Positions 42,836 to 54,407 of a stretch of DNA of 56,989 nucleotides are shown in pieces (position 1 is the first letter of the stretch; every line of letters begins with the position of its first letter). The DNA lies in the NCBI GenBank assembly GCA_019677205.1, contig JAAMXY010000376.1:1-56989 (forward strand), read 5' to 3'. The translations under genes and the position numbers were made by a program. Below the pieces are notes generated by a model, which saw only the letters and a list, made by a program, of their open reading frames with translations, was not told where the DNA came from and searched no databases. The DNA is from Pinguiococcus pyrenoidosus. Its lineage: Eukaryota > Sar > Pinguiophyceae > Pinguiochrysidales > Pinguiochrysidaceae.

Positions 42836-43324
42836 GCGCCGCTCTTCTGCCGGAGACGCCTCACTTTGGGCGCCAGAAGACCAAAAGAAGAAACGGCGCT
42901 GTGATGATGCTTCTAACCATGGAAAGAAGAGGGATTCGGCAGCGAGGACCGATCAGCTGATCATGGTCTGCTTGTGACAGCCAGACTTGCACTTCTTGTT
43001 GGATCTCACTGGATGCCAAAGCTCAACATCCTGCCGGTCCCGTTCTTTGGGTCAATAGCCTCCGCGCTCGACCAATCCGCGATCCATACCACGACGAGCC
43101 AATTGCATCGCGCATCGTCCACATCTTTTTGAAGATAGCAAATACCGGTTATTTTGATATAAATATTGTGATGCTGAGGATAAACATATTTCCAAATGAG
43201 TGAAAAAGCAGTTTCAATATCTCGTCGACGTGGCTTTGCGAGGCTAATGCCCTTCACACACGTACGGTTACAGGGTGGACTAGCGACGCCAGAAGCCTTT
43301 CAGCAGCGCAGACGACAGGAAAAC
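42836..43324. promoter_or_regulatory. Divergent promoter region, dehydratase / Rieske, AT-rich island
   Basis: A 489-bp head-to-head spacer with a sharp AT-rich island at about 43120-43205 (TTTTGATATAAATATTG). An ATG at 43196 is in frame with the Rieske start, but the signal peptide begins only at 43325, so I do not use it. Confidence 0.45.
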
Positions 43325-44722
43325 ATGTTCAAGACCGCTGTAGTTACCTTCCTTGTGGCCAGCCTCTCCGGTGCCAATGCGCTGCGCTCCCCGCTGCGCC
43401 AGCCGCGCGGTGCCCGGACCTCGCTGTCCATGGCGGCTGCGGATGGTAAGCACGACGTGTGAGAGGACCGTGGCCTCGCGGCCCGAGGCGTTGAAACAGT
43501 CGAAGAGACCGAGATGCGACCGGAGAGGCTTTTCGGGGCGGAAGAGAATGCTCAGTGCCAAGAATTCCAAGGAGAAATCCCAAGGCGATTGCGCAAGTTG
43601 AGGCTGACGCATGCTGTCTCAGCGCGAGAATTTCGCCCCGAAACTGCCATTTTCTGCCGGGTTTCAAGTGGGAGAGATGCGAGTGGGTCGGGAAAGTGAG
43701 CAGAAACGCAAGCGAGTGACGATGGAGGACGCGCGGACGTTTGTGCGGCTGAGCACGGATCCATCGAAGAGAACCCCGTCGGGATGGATCAGCACAGATG
43801 ATCTTCAGCCCCTTTTGGCCGAAGTGACGTGGAACTGCAAAGAGGCCCCGTGTCTTCGACGCTGCGGGGCCAAGACGCCGGGTGTCTCAGAGGGGTCCAA
43901 CGTTTTGACAAGTGGGGGAAGGCAACACGTGGTGGCTCCTGGCTTGCGACTTGTGGTAGCTTTCGAGGGGCGTATCTTTCCATGTGTAGCGCACTGAATG
44001 GTGATGATATCCTTGACGGGGTGGATGCATGGGTCTGAATTAGGCGAGGGTATCTTCGGAACAGCCTGGCGAGACGGACGACTGACAGATCGCGATGTTT
44101 CTCTTCTGTCCCCAGATGCCTTCGTCCCGGACATGGACCGCCGTAACCTCATGAACGCGATCCTCGCCGCGTCCGTGGGTGTTGCTGGCCTCGGTATGGC
44201 CGTCCCTTACATCAGCTTCTTCGTCCCCGCCGGAAGTAAGTGCTGCCCCGCTGCTGAGATGTGTTTCCGTTAGCGTTTCATGGGCTGCGGCTGACCGGTG
44301 GACCTGGATGCTTTTGCGCAGGCGGTGGCGGTGGCGCCGGTGTTGTCGCCAAGGATGCTCTTGGCAACGACGTGACGACGGCAGGATGGCTCGCGACCCA
44401 CAACGCGGGCGCCCGGGAACTTGTACAGGGCCTCAAGGGTGATGCCACTTACCTCATCGTGAACGACGACAAGACCATCGCGAACTACGGCCTCAACGCT
44501 GTGTGCACCCACCTTGGATGCGTCGTTCCTTGGAACGCCGCGCAGGGCAAGTTCATGTGCCCTTGCCACGGATCGCAGTACAACGCCGAGGGCAAGGTCA
44601 TCCGCGGACCGGCCCCGCTCTCCCTTGCGCTTGCCCACGCCGACGAGGTCGACGGCAAGGTGGTCTTCTCCACCTGGACCGAGACCGACTTCCGCACCGG
44701 CGAGGCGCCGTGGTGGAAGTAA
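43325..44722 (+). CDS. PETC: Plastid cytochrome b6f Rieske iron-sulfur protein
   Basis: Exons 43325-43445, 44116-44235 and 44322-44722 (213 aa); phases 1 and 1 join correctly. Leader: signal peptide [19 protein letters not shown], then an Arg-rich transit-like part ([14 protein letters not shown]). MDRRNLMN (RR at 49-50) before the membrane helix (~53-77, [21 protein letters not shown]) is a Tat-type signal-anchor, as expected for a thylakoid Rieske. A Gly-rich hinge follows. The 2Fe-2S ligands are in CTHLGC (Cys142, His144) and CPCHGS (Cys160 or 162, His163), with the disulfide Cys pair present. It carries electrons from plastoquinol to cytochrome f. The first intron, 670 bp, is about eight times longer than most introns here and contains a 128-codon ATG-started frame (43611-43997). 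Confidence 0.96.
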
Positions 44723-45191
44723 ATGGAGCGGGTCGTATGCTTGGACGTGGTGGTGTGGCTGCTGTGGAGGGCCTGTGGCGGTTCAGTGTGAAGCATGCTG
44801 CCGGCGGATTTTCTCCTCGCTCGGGTGTTTGGCACGAGCTTGCGCTCCAGTCGAGCTTTGTTGGCGTGTGGACCTGAGGACGTCCCCTCGTTTTTGAACT
44901 GGTGCACAGGTGCAGGCAATCAGATCGAGGAATCTTTTATCGAATCTGGCTCGATGTGTCATTGTATGAACGAGACATGGTGATACGTACGGAAAGGCTT
45001 CATTCAGTACACACTCCTCAGCTTGAGTCATTTACACCATTTACGTCGTTTATGCGCAACCTGACGTGGACCCGTCCCGTAGGACCCGCACCACTTCCCC
45101 TGATGACGTGGGTTGGAATCCAACGTGTTGTGAGGACATATCTCCGCGACCCCTCTGCTGGATGAAAAAAACAGAGCACTTCCCGAGTCTC
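44723..45191. other. Convergent intergenic region
   Basis: A 469-bp spacer between the stops of the Rieske and SFI1-like genes. Apparent minus-strand extension of the SFI1-like frame into this region is read-through of unspliced introns and is not conserved. No gene or AT-rich island seen. Confidence 0.5.
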
Positions 45192-48100
45192 CTACCGTTG
45201 TGTTTGCTGCTCCGCGACCACCAAGTCCTTGTACACGAGCGACTTCTGCAGCATGACCAGCACGTACTCGGCGAGTCGGGAGTCCAGAAGGCGGCGCATC
45301 GCCTCGGCGCGGAACAACTTGAGACCTTTCTCCCGGTCTTGGCAGCGCACAAGGAGAACAAGCCTCCACATCATCTGCTCGAGCTCCGCGAGCGAGAAGC
45401 TCCGAATCTGGGATCAGCAACACCGTGAGGGGAGTCTGCCAGTCCACATGGCAGCAGAGATGATCTGCCTCACCTTCAGGGGCGGCGTTACTGCCATCCA
45501 GAACTCCCGCGGGCCGGCGCCTGACGGCAGAGGTGAGTGCGTTTCGCCCAACGCCGCTAAACAGACGCAGGCAACTTCGCCTACCGGTGTCAAGAAAGTT
45601 GCCCGATGCATTCGCTGCTTCGCTAGCCCGATGGTCTGGTTGGAAGGCAGGCAGGCAGCCGTCTCCTTTGAGGCAAGGGGACTTCCGGCGTCGTTGCTTC
45701 CGCGTTCCTTTCCTACCTGCTATCCCTGTCGCCTTTGGGTTCGAGATGCATACCGGGCAGCGCATCTGCTGCTTCCACTTCCGGCTCTCGCTCTCGCTCC
45801 GCCTTCGCTTTGCTGCCTGCGATCGCCGTGCTGGACGGGCTCTACCAGCGCTCTTGCTGCGCGCTCTCGGCGCCGTTTGGTGGTCCAAGTCCGCTATGCT
45901 GCATCGGCGATTGTGCCACACCAGCTTGGCATCTTCAAGCACGGGATCCAGACGCTCCTCGAGTAGCTTCAAAGCCTCGCGCGCCCGGGCGGCCTTCTTG
46001 TGAAGGTCACTAGCTCCGTCGACGAGGTCATCAATCCGCTGCCGTTCGGCCGAAGCCTCCGTCGACGACGCGGACGAGCGCCGCGTGCCGTCCGTGCCTT
46101 GGGCGCTTCCGCCTCGTTCCACCAGCATCTCATGCGTGCGGAGGTAGATTAGCGCCCAGTAGCGCAGCTTCGAGCCCAGGAGGTCCTGAAGCAGCATGTG
46201 AAAGCCTTCGCGGGTTTGCCGACGCATCTCCAGAGGCGCCCTTCGCCCGCGCGCCCCGCGCGCCGCGCCTTGCATGGGACTTGGCAGTTCTCGCCAGTCC
46301 GCATCCACTGCTTTCATCAGCGTCTCAATCGCATCGTACAGCGCCTCGGCAAAGCGAAGTCGCAAGCGACTCATCACATCCGAGAGCTCGTCCGCGCCGA
46401 GTCTGGCCATGGCTTCGTATCCGAGGCTGGCTCCGTCCAGCGCCTGAGACGCCGCGAGCGGGTGCCTCAGCTCGTCCATCATCACACTACCATCTGCTAC
46501 GGCGCGAACAGCTTCAAGCGTGTCTCTAGTTAGCCCATTTGTGGAATGACCCGGCGACTCGCTTCGTCCACCCCACGAGCTCACGGTGGCTCCCAAAGCT
46601 TCGAGGCTCGGCGCATTCGAGTCGACACTAGCCTGCACGGAGGGTCGTCGGCTTGGCAAGAGGTCCTCCCGCCGCCTCTGCAGTGCGTCCTCTTCCTCCC
46701 ACTTCAAAGCCCGGTCTCCATTGCTGAGCCCCGCAGGGTTCGTCTCGTCGCTCAGCGATGTTCTGTCGTCTAGAGCGGAGAACTCTTGTCCAAAGGTTTC
46801 CTGGAGATCTGGGGCACACCAGGTGTGGAACTTCGCGGCGGGAGTTGCCCCTTTCCGACCGTCAGCCATGATGGGAGACTGGTGCTCCCAGAAATCAGAT
46901 GGCTGCTCTGGGGACCGCGGATCTTCGATCACTTCACGACGTCTCCTGAGAACTTGACTGCTGCTGTCCTGCGCTTTCCGCTCCTCAGCGGCTCTCTGGT
47001 GACGTTGCTGACGTGCTCTCTCCTCGGCTCGCATCTGACTCACCAGGACATGCCATCGATGGAAAGCACCGAAGACCACCCTCTGCTGCAAGGAGGCCCA
47101 CGCCCGTAGTATGGATCGCAAAGCGGCTTTTTGCTGGGCGCTCGCAGCTTCGTTCTCTAGCTTCTCGATCTGCTGCAAGGCTTCCTGATAGGCGGCACCG
47201 ACTTCCGATTGCTTTGCCCTACGGCTTTCCAACCAGACCCGTGCCCAGCCCTGGAAAGAGCGCCGCAGGATTTCCCCATTGGAGAAGGGCGTGATCTTCT
47301 CCAAGACTCGGTCAGCAATGGTTCTGGCCCGCAGCGCCCGCTTGCGCTCCGAAGCGACTTCCGCATCGGCAGCAATCAAGGCACGCCGTTGCTCTTCTCT
47401 CCAAGCTTGCTCTCTTGCTTCTCTCTCCTTCTGACCCTCCTCGTCCCGGAGCATGTCGCACGCGATGAGCCACCGATTCAGCGCGGGGCTCAGCGTTCGC
47501 AGTCGCATGCCACGGATCCAGTGCTTCAGAATCAGCGCGGCAGTCCGCCGAAGCTGCTTGCGGTTCGAGACCGCAAGTTGTGAATGGCGCTGCGCGATGT
47601 GCTCCTTCTCCGACTGCAGCCGCTTGGATTCTCTTAAGGTGCTCTGAACTCTCTCCAAGGCAGAGTCGCGCTCATTTTCGAGATTCCCTCGCACGGTGGC
47701 GATCTCCACGCGGAAGTGCTCCACCTCCCTCTTCAATTGCGCGTTCTCCTCCAGCGCTTCTGCCAGCGCGGACTGGACGGTCAGCAGCCGACTGCTTTGA
47801 CGCTCAGCCTGTCCGTGGTGCAACTGGTGGGCTTCCTGCTCGGACTTTAGTCGTCGTTTCAGGTGCTGATTCTCTTCCTGCTGCTTCTGCTTTTCGCGGG
47901 CGAGATCAGCCACTCGCAGCTGTAGTCGCGCAAACTCTCCTTGCTCGGGAGATCTCTTCAGCAGCTCTCCTTCCCCCTTTGCGCTTCCATCAGAGAGGGC
48001 AAGCAGCTCCATCTGGCTGGCTTGCAAGCGGCGCTCCGTCGACAAGACCTCTCGCTCTTTGGCTTGCAAGTCCTCATGAGCCTTGCGGAGAAGGCTCTCC

Positions 48101-48435
48101 AACTGGTGGCATCGGAGTCGCAGATCTCCAGCTTCGCGATCCCTCTCATCAAGCCGGTGCTTCCAGCGCTGCTCTTTCCTGTGGAATGTGTCCTGCTGCT
48201 CCACCTGCAGCCTATCGAACGTCTCGGAATGATGGCGTAGTCTGTCGTCGGCGGCAGCCTCTGCCTGTGCCAGGTCCCGCATGCTCAGATCCACCTGCTC
48301 CACGAGCTGGTGCTCCAGCAGCAAAAGGCTGTGGTCCTGTACAGAAGCAAGCGTTAGCAGGGTATGACGAGTGAGACGCTCGAAGAGCCGCACCTTCTGG
48401 CGAAGCAGGCTGTTCTGGAGCGCTGCGCTGCTCAT
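45192..48435 (-). CDS. Coiled-coil protein with SFI1-like repeats, probable centriolar/basal-body
   Basis: Minus-strand exons 48435-45717, 45520-45474 and 45407-45192 (993 aa). Introns are 196 and 66 bp; phases 1 and 0 fit. Reading through the first intron gives a false, Cys/Arg-rich C-terminus; the spliced end (FSLAELEQMMWRLVLLVRCQ, LVMLQKSLVYKDLVV) is helical and sensible. Residues ~1-270 are nearly continuous coiled coil. Residues ~290-470 have SFI1-type units with spaced Leu and Trp (ILKHWIRGMRLR, SFQGWARVWLESR, LRAWASLQQRV, AFHRWHVLV); such repeats bind centrins. A disordered Ser/Pro-rich part follows, then a helical domain (~640-830) and a basic stretch with a single CPVC pair. Centrin binding at basal bodies is inference from the repeats and the ciliary neighbours. 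Confidence 0.72.
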
Positions 48436-48972
48436 CTTGGGGCTTCACTTGGATTCTTCAGTGCGGCCTAGATTCGTTACGATAAAACACGTCCGACGTC
48501 AATGGTGGCGTGGAATCAAGAACCGGCTTTGCGCTCAGCGCCGCATGCGCCGCTCAGAAGTTCTTGCGGATCACCGCAACGTCTCTCTTCCACCGTTTCC
48601 ACTGTGTGGATAAGAACTAAAGAATTATCAATAGATGTATATATTTATTTATAATATTATTTTTGATTTTGTAACGTTCAGGCAATTCAAATGCCTGGAA
48701 ACTTTGATATTCGTTACCTGTCTCGTTTTCGTCGGAATCTGGCCACTGCGGACTTGCGGACTTGGGGACTTCTGGAGGTCCGGGCGGTTCCGGACCCGAG
48801 TCTCGGAACAAATCGGGCGTGCTTCGCAAAAGAACAAAGCAAGCGGACGGCCCATCCTGCCCGTTTGTCGGCTCAGGCTCGACCTGGCATGCTCATGGAG
48901 CTGATCTCGAGGCAGGGGAAATGCTGGAACTGGAGCGAAACTCACTTTAGAGCGCCTACGCCCCAACCAAAG
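48436..48972. promoter_or_regulatory. Divergent promoter region, SFI1-like / DRC5, AT-rich island
   Basis: A 537-bp head-to-head spacer between two probable ciliary/centriolar genes. The AT-rich island is at about 48615-48680 (TATATATTTATTTATAATATT). A common promoter would allow co-regulation, but I found no recognisable RFX X-box by eye. Confidence 0.45.
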
Positions 48973-50736
48973 ATGTCTGCCCGCCGGCGACACGTTAGTG
49001 TTGGGGTCACGACGGACACAGTCGCCTTGAGTGACGTCGTCACGCTGTATCGGAAGCGCAATCTTGACCACCACAAGGTCTGGAGTCGAAAAAATGGAGT
49101 TCGAAGCGCAGCAGGGACTCGCTTCGCTGATCAGACTTCTTTCGTTCTGTTCTCTAGGAGAGGGACAAGATCCGCGCCCCTGTGGGCCGCGTCCGCCATT
49201 GGGTGCCCTCGCTGGCGCAGCTGTGCGTGAAGCACCTCGTCGATAATTTTGAAGAGCACCCAGTGTATGACGTCATTCCGTCGACGCATGCTCAGCTCTT
49301 CACGTCGCAACTTCCCACGACGATCAATCCCATTGTGGCGGTAAGCGGATACACCCACAAACGAGGGCTTTCTCCATGCGCACAATAGACGGAGCGAGCC
49401 ATAGACTGAGCGAGCCAGCGTGCGATTGGTCTTTCCTACCAGGCACAGTACATCTTCAGCGAGGGCTACTGGAAGCGCAGGTGCGCGTCGAAGTACGCGT
49501 GGCACAACTGCCGCATCCAGGAGCATGGCCTCATGTGGAAGCAGCTCTACTTCGAAACGTTCGTTGCACCACCTCGCCCGCTGCCACCTTCAACCCTCTC
49601 ACAAGCGATCGTCGACCAACGCCAGGCATGCTCAGGAGACCTTAGAAGCTTGGGACGACGAAGACGAGCCGGAAGAAACGCTTCTCAACCAGTTGGCGGT
49701 GTGCGCCGAGTACATCTTTACTCTGACGGCGCATCAGCTCCTGGGCCATCCGGACATGTCGAGGGTGTGCGCACTCTTCCCGAACCTTTGCCGACTGCGC
49801 ATTCGATATGGCGTTCGCAAGACGGGCATGGATTACGAGCGAATCTTGTTCGGCATGAAGATCTCGGACGCCCAAGGGCTGACCAAGTACCTGAAAGCAA
49901 CCGACACCCTCACCACGCTCATCCTGTCCATGAACCTGCTGGACGACGATCTTCTGCGAATGCTGATGGTGGGCCTCATCGTGAATGAGACCGTGACGCA
50001 CCTCGACGTGTCGCACAATCGGATCACGACCCACGGAGCGAGGCTGCTGGCGAAGCTGCTGGGCGCCAACAGTGTTCTTACCAGCCTAGACTTGTCCGAC
50101 AACTTCATCTACGCTGAGGGAGGAAGGTATGCACCCGCCTCGCTTCCTGCTTGTCCCATGACGTGAGCGAAGCAGAGGGTGGAAAATGGAAGTGGAAGTA
50201 CGACCGATGGAGCAAGACTGACACCGTCACCTCCTGCGATGGCAGATATCTCGCGAGGGGGCTCCGCGAAAACAGCAGCCTCCTTGAGCTGAATTTGCGA
50301 CTCAACCGACTGACGGATGAAGGCGGCAGGATGGTGGCGGACGGCTGTCGGGAGCACCGGATCCTTTCGGCGCTGAATCTGAGCGCAAATAGCATCGGCG
50401 CGGATGCTGTCGATGGGCTCGGTTTGATGCTTCAGTTCGCAGGCACCAGTCTCACCGCCTTGGATCTGTCCGCGAACGAGATCACCACGAAGGAGCTCCA
50501 GGTGCTGCCTCGTTACTCGTCTCAAGCATTGGAGCCGTCCGTCGAGTACTAACTTGCATCTATGCGCTGCGTGACTGCAGATCCTCAACGAGTGTGTCCA
50601 GCAAAACTCGAAGCTCAGCAGCATCGATCTTCGCAACAACAAGTTTAACGCTGAGCACGATGAGGAAGCAAGAGCGGCTTTGGACGCGATTAAGGGTAGG
50701 GTGCAGTCCAACGAAGTCTCCAGAGACGAAGCGTAG
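48973..50736 (+). CDS. DRC5: Dynein regulatory complex subunit 5 (TCTE1-like LRR protein)
   Basis: Six exons: 48973-49077, 49158-49340, 49443-49558, 49626-50126, 50246-50501 and 50581-50736 (438 aa). Introns are 67-119 bp and every phase fits; the last intron has a perfect TACTAAC branch sequence at 50548. The N-terminal half matches the TCTE1/DRC5 signature: LAQLCVKHLVDNFEEHPVYD, then EGYWKRRCASKYAWHNC, then MWKQLYFETHAQETLEAWD (created by the third splice). LRRs of the RNase-inhibitor type follow: TLILSMNLLDDDLLRML, VTHLDVSHNRITTHGARLLA, SLDLSDNFIYAEGG, LLELNLRLNRLTDEGG, ALDLSANEIT, SIDLRNNKF. DRC5 is part of the nexin-dynein regulatory complex of motile cilia (FAP155 in Chlamydomonas). It is divergent from the SFI1-like gene. 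Confidence 0.93.
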
Positions 50737-50868
50737 GTGATGGCGGCGACGAGCCTCCAGACGGCAAGGCCTTGCAGTCTGGAAGATGGGAAGACGAGGT
50801 GGAAGACAACCATTCTTTCCGCGTCCTTGCGTTCTCTTGTCGCAATCGAGCTTCGCCTCGCTAGGTGG

Positions 50869-51601
50869 CTAATCATCTTCCTTGGCGTAGATGTTCCTAT
50901 TGTACTTGGGAATGAGGCCGGAAGGGTCGCTGTGGAAGTACTTGTCGCTGTCATCCCCGAAGAGCGTCTCTCCCGACGCATCGGCCGCGGCTGTGAAACA
51001 GCCAACAAAGACACCCGTCGACAACATCACCGCGGGATTTCTCGTGTGCATGCTCACAAGCATGCCAGCATTCAGACCGCCGAAGAACGCATTCCAGGGG
51101 TCGTCCTTGCCGCGGAAGCCCTCCAGGAGACACTCCGTGGCGCTGAACGTGGCGGCCACCGCCGTGAACCAGCCAGTGGACTTGAGAATTCGGGTGGTGA
51201 TGTTCCCCAGGCTTTGTATCGTGTTCAAGTTCTACAGACAAACGAGTACAATGGGTCAGCAAGAGCCATGCAGCCCACCCATGTACGCATGTGTCCTCTC
51301 GTCAGTCCGCCTCTCAACGCTGCAGACTTTGGCCGAAGCGTCCTCACTGGTACCATCGACCTCCGACGCTTCTCAAGTATCCTTACCGTAGACTGGAGCG
51401 GCGTCGCTGCCCAAGCCACCTGAACCGACCCGATGATGAGGCCACCCTTCACGCCGTACTCCTGCAGGAGCGAGCTCGGTTAGTCTCGCGCCCTTGATCA
51501 CAAGCGCCACCTCCTGGTCGGAACATCAGCACGCTACGCACCAGATACTCGTAGAGACGAGCGGGGCACTCGGGCTTGTACACGCCGGCGAGATTCACCA
51601 T
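50869..51601 (-). CDS. TIM17/22/23-family mitochondrial inner-membrane protein
   Basis: Minus-strand exons 51601-51542, 51461-51420 and 51231-50869 (154 aa); all phases 0. The two 5' exons encode only 20 and 14 residues (MVNLAGVYKPECPARLYEYL and EYGVKGGLIIGSVQ) and were found by splice-site reading. The main exon has the family signature ECLLEGFRGKDDPWNAFFGG, with two Gly/Ala-rich membrane helices around it (TGWFTAVAATFSATECLL, LNAGMLVSMHTRNPAVMLSTGVFVGCFTAA). The size and the GLIIGSVQ N-terminal part fit NDUFA11/B14.7 (complex I) or a small TIM22-like translocase subunit; I cannot choose between them. Its start faces IFT81 across 358 bp. Confidence 0.85.
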
Positions 51602-51959
51602 GATTCCTCCCTGTGCTGCGGCGCAACGACTGCGGCGCGCGATATCATCTCACTTACGATCTGGTTTTTAATTGCATTGATCTATTCTTTATTCATCATC
51701 TATTCAGCATTCTTAACACCTATCATAAATTGTAAAATATATTTAAAACTATTTCATATAATGTAATCTCTTACAGAAGAATAGAGATACTTCAATATAA
51801 TAAGCATTATTTGAAGTTTGTGAGAGAAACTCCCTTCTCGTTCAAATTCTAGCGCCTTGCGAAAGTGCAAAAAGCGCCGCGAGGTGGCCACAAGATCCCG
51901 CCCTCCCACTCTAGATACCTTTGCTGGCGATTTTTGGTACCAGACGCCTGCCTGCAGCC
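51602..51959. promoter_or_regulatory. Divergent promoter region, TIM17-family / IFT81, AT-rich island
   Basis: A 358-bp head-to-head spacer, of which about 51655-51815 is strongly AT-rich (TATTTAAAACTATTTCATATAATG). It is the longest AT-rich block in the window. Confidence 0.5.
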
Positions 51960-54248
51960 ATGGCAGAGATCCAAGCTATCGTCTCGAAGCTGAACGAGGC
52001 GCCCTTTCGCATGAACTTGCGTCTGCTGGATCTCGACGAGAAGAGTCCAGTGGAGTTGCTAGAGGTACTTCAGCGCCGCTTCCATCTTGCGAGGGTGGTG
52101 CGTTGAAGAAGGATTCCGAGCCACTCATGCGTCGACTTGCGGCCACAGGTGCTCAGGGTGGTGCTGAGTGAACTCGATCCGCAGCATGATGTCGATCCGC
52201 AAACGGAGGATCCGGAGGCACGCGTCGCGCGCACCATGACCTTTCTGCGGCTGATGAAGTTCCAGTTGCCCAACAATAGCTCGGAAGCGGCTGAGAAGTT
52301 CCGGCAGGGCCTGCTGGAGGGCGAGCGAAACACAGTCTACAACGTTCTCTACTGGATCCTCGAGCGGCTGCCGCAGCTGCAGAAGCGAGCGTATCTTGCG
52401 CGGTACCTGGCGCCCATCGAGGTTCCGCAGGACTACTTCCAGGACGAGAACTTCGTGCAGTACATGCATATCAACGAGGAGCTCAAGGCGGAGTTCAAGC
52501 GGGTGCACAAGGCGGTGGATCAGCTTTCCAACACCGACGCTCGGCCAGATGAGCTGCGTCGCGACATCAAGCAGCTCGAAGAGGAGCGGAGGCTTCTTGT
52601 AGAGCGTATCCACGGCCTCCGGCGGATCAACGACGAGAAGCCGGGCTTTGCGGAGATGCTCGAGGCCACCAAGGCCTTCCGCCTGGCGCAGGAGGACGAT
52701 CACAAGCAAATCGGAAGGCGCGAGGAGCAGCGAATGCTCTTGCAGGCCGCCGATGCGCGGTTGCAGAAAGTGCGCGAGCGGGAGAGGGAGCTCCAGGCCA
52801 CTGCCGGCGCTTCCAGCTCGCCAGAGAGGATCGTGGAGCAGCTCGAACGCGAGGTCAGATCCTTGGTGGACCGAGTACAGGTGGAGTTGCCCAGGATGCT
52901 CAAGGTGCGCCGTTCGCGCCTGAAGGAGCTTGACCACGAGCGGGGAAAGCCACAGCGTTCCGCACAAGATGTGACGGAGCTCCGGCATTTCATCGACACC
53001 CTGGAAAGCAACCTCGGAGACGTCAGGTCGCAGCTGGACAAGACCGTCAAGGACAGCGGCGACAACCGCACCATGATGTACTTGCAGCACACGCGCGGCG
53101 CATCTCAGAAGCTGGCCGAACGCCAGGACACCATGGACACCATCCTCCGCCAGCAGGAAGAGCTTCGGGAGCAGATCGCCATGAAGGAGCGCAGCATGGA
53201 AGAGACCATGGAAGGCGGCCAGAAGTTCATGACGCAGGAGCAGAAGCGGAACCTCGTGCTGAAGCTGAAGGAGAAGTCGACCACCTACAAGAGGATGAAG
53301 AAGGAGCTCTCTGATCAGGACGCCGAGCTCGTGGTGCTGCACCGGACTGAGCAGCTGCTGAAGAGACAAGCGGCCAAGCTTGACATAGACGTCTCGTTGC
53401 TCGAGGCCAAGCAAGGCGTCTCGGGCTATCGCGATACCAAGCATCGGTTAGAGACGGCGGCGGAGGCAACTGCCGCCACGGACAAGGAGAAGGCGCGGTT
53501 GATAGAGGACATCACGCAGCATGTCACGGAGATGCAGCGGGAGCTGAATGGGCGCAAGAGGGAGCTCCAGCCGCTGATGAAGCAGCTGCAGCAGGAGCGC
53601 CAGCGCTGCCGAGAAGTCGGAGCAGCCTACAACGAAAGGAAGGCCGCCTTCGATCAGGTCAAGGTCGGGCTGCAGCTGGGCCTCAGCGAGCTGGAACGAA
53701 GCTGTAAGGAGCTCGAAGCAGAATGCTTCCAGGAAGAGTCGAAATACTACCACACAAGCAGCATGAAAGCCATCGCGGAAGCGAAGTGGGCTCGCGTCCA
53801 GCAGGAAGAGAAGTGGAGGCACGGAGAAGGTCGCCTTATGCGCGACTTCCAAACGTACATGGAGCTGTACAACGACAAGCTGAGGAGTCAACAGGACCTT
53901 TCGCGGCAGCTGCGGAAGCAGCAGCAAGGTACCCGGCCCGGAAGCATGTTTTGTTTGTCTCTTTTGACGGACGGCGAGAGTCTTGTTGCTAATGCGAGCT
54001 TCGTATCTGCACCTTTCCCAGACATTCGGAAGAACGAGGGCCCGAACTCCCAGCAGAGGGAGATGTTTGCGAACATGCACAAGCTTCTGCTTGCGAAGAA
54101 GCAGTCGCAGCAGAAGCAGCTTGACGGCGACGGCGACTACAAGGAAGACCGGCGGGATGGCTTCAACGGCTACGGTGTCAGCGCTCTGGCATACGGTCGT
54201 ACTGTGGGCGGAGGCGCGAATGTGATGACCATTGAGCAGGGTGCATAA
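51960..54248 (+). CDS. IFT81: Intraflagellar transport protein IFT81
   Basis: Exons 51960-52064, 52149-53928 and 54022-54248 (703 aa; human IFT81 is about 676). The first splice joins SPVELLE to VLRVVLSELDPQHDVD, restoring the conserved N-terminal tubulin-binding CH-like domain (MAEIQAIVSKLNEAPFRMN...; QKRAYLARYLAPIEVPQDYF). The rest is long coiled coil with family landmarks: STTYKRMKKELSDQDAELVV, TEQLLKRQ, CFQEESKYYHTSSMKAIAEA, and GPNSQQREMFANMHKLLLAK. The last intron (93 bp, 53929-54021) is a multiple of three with no stop, so retention would insert 31 residues; only the spliced form aligns with the family. IFT81 with IFT74 carries tubulin in IFT-B trains. The first intron is 84 bp. Confidence 0.96.
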
Positions 54249-54407
54249 TCTTGCGACTATTCGCGACTATATTTCGTTGCATTCCATCTATTGCGTCTCC
54301 TCAAGTTGATCGCATCGTCCTTGCTTTGGGCCCTTCGTCAGCGCAAAGCACAAGCAACCTGACTCGGCTCGTTGATCCTGGATGGCGGAGCTTCGGTACT
54401 CTCCCTC

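Noticed and set aside
43196-43324. Upstream in-frame ATG for the Rieske protein
   Set aside because: Starting there would bury the signal peptide 43 residues inside the protein. It lies next to the AT-rich promoter island.
45408-45716. Cys-rich C-terminal extension of the SFI1-like protein down to 45028
   Set aside because: It comes from reading through two introns. The spliced model gives a helical C-terminus in another frame, with correct phases.
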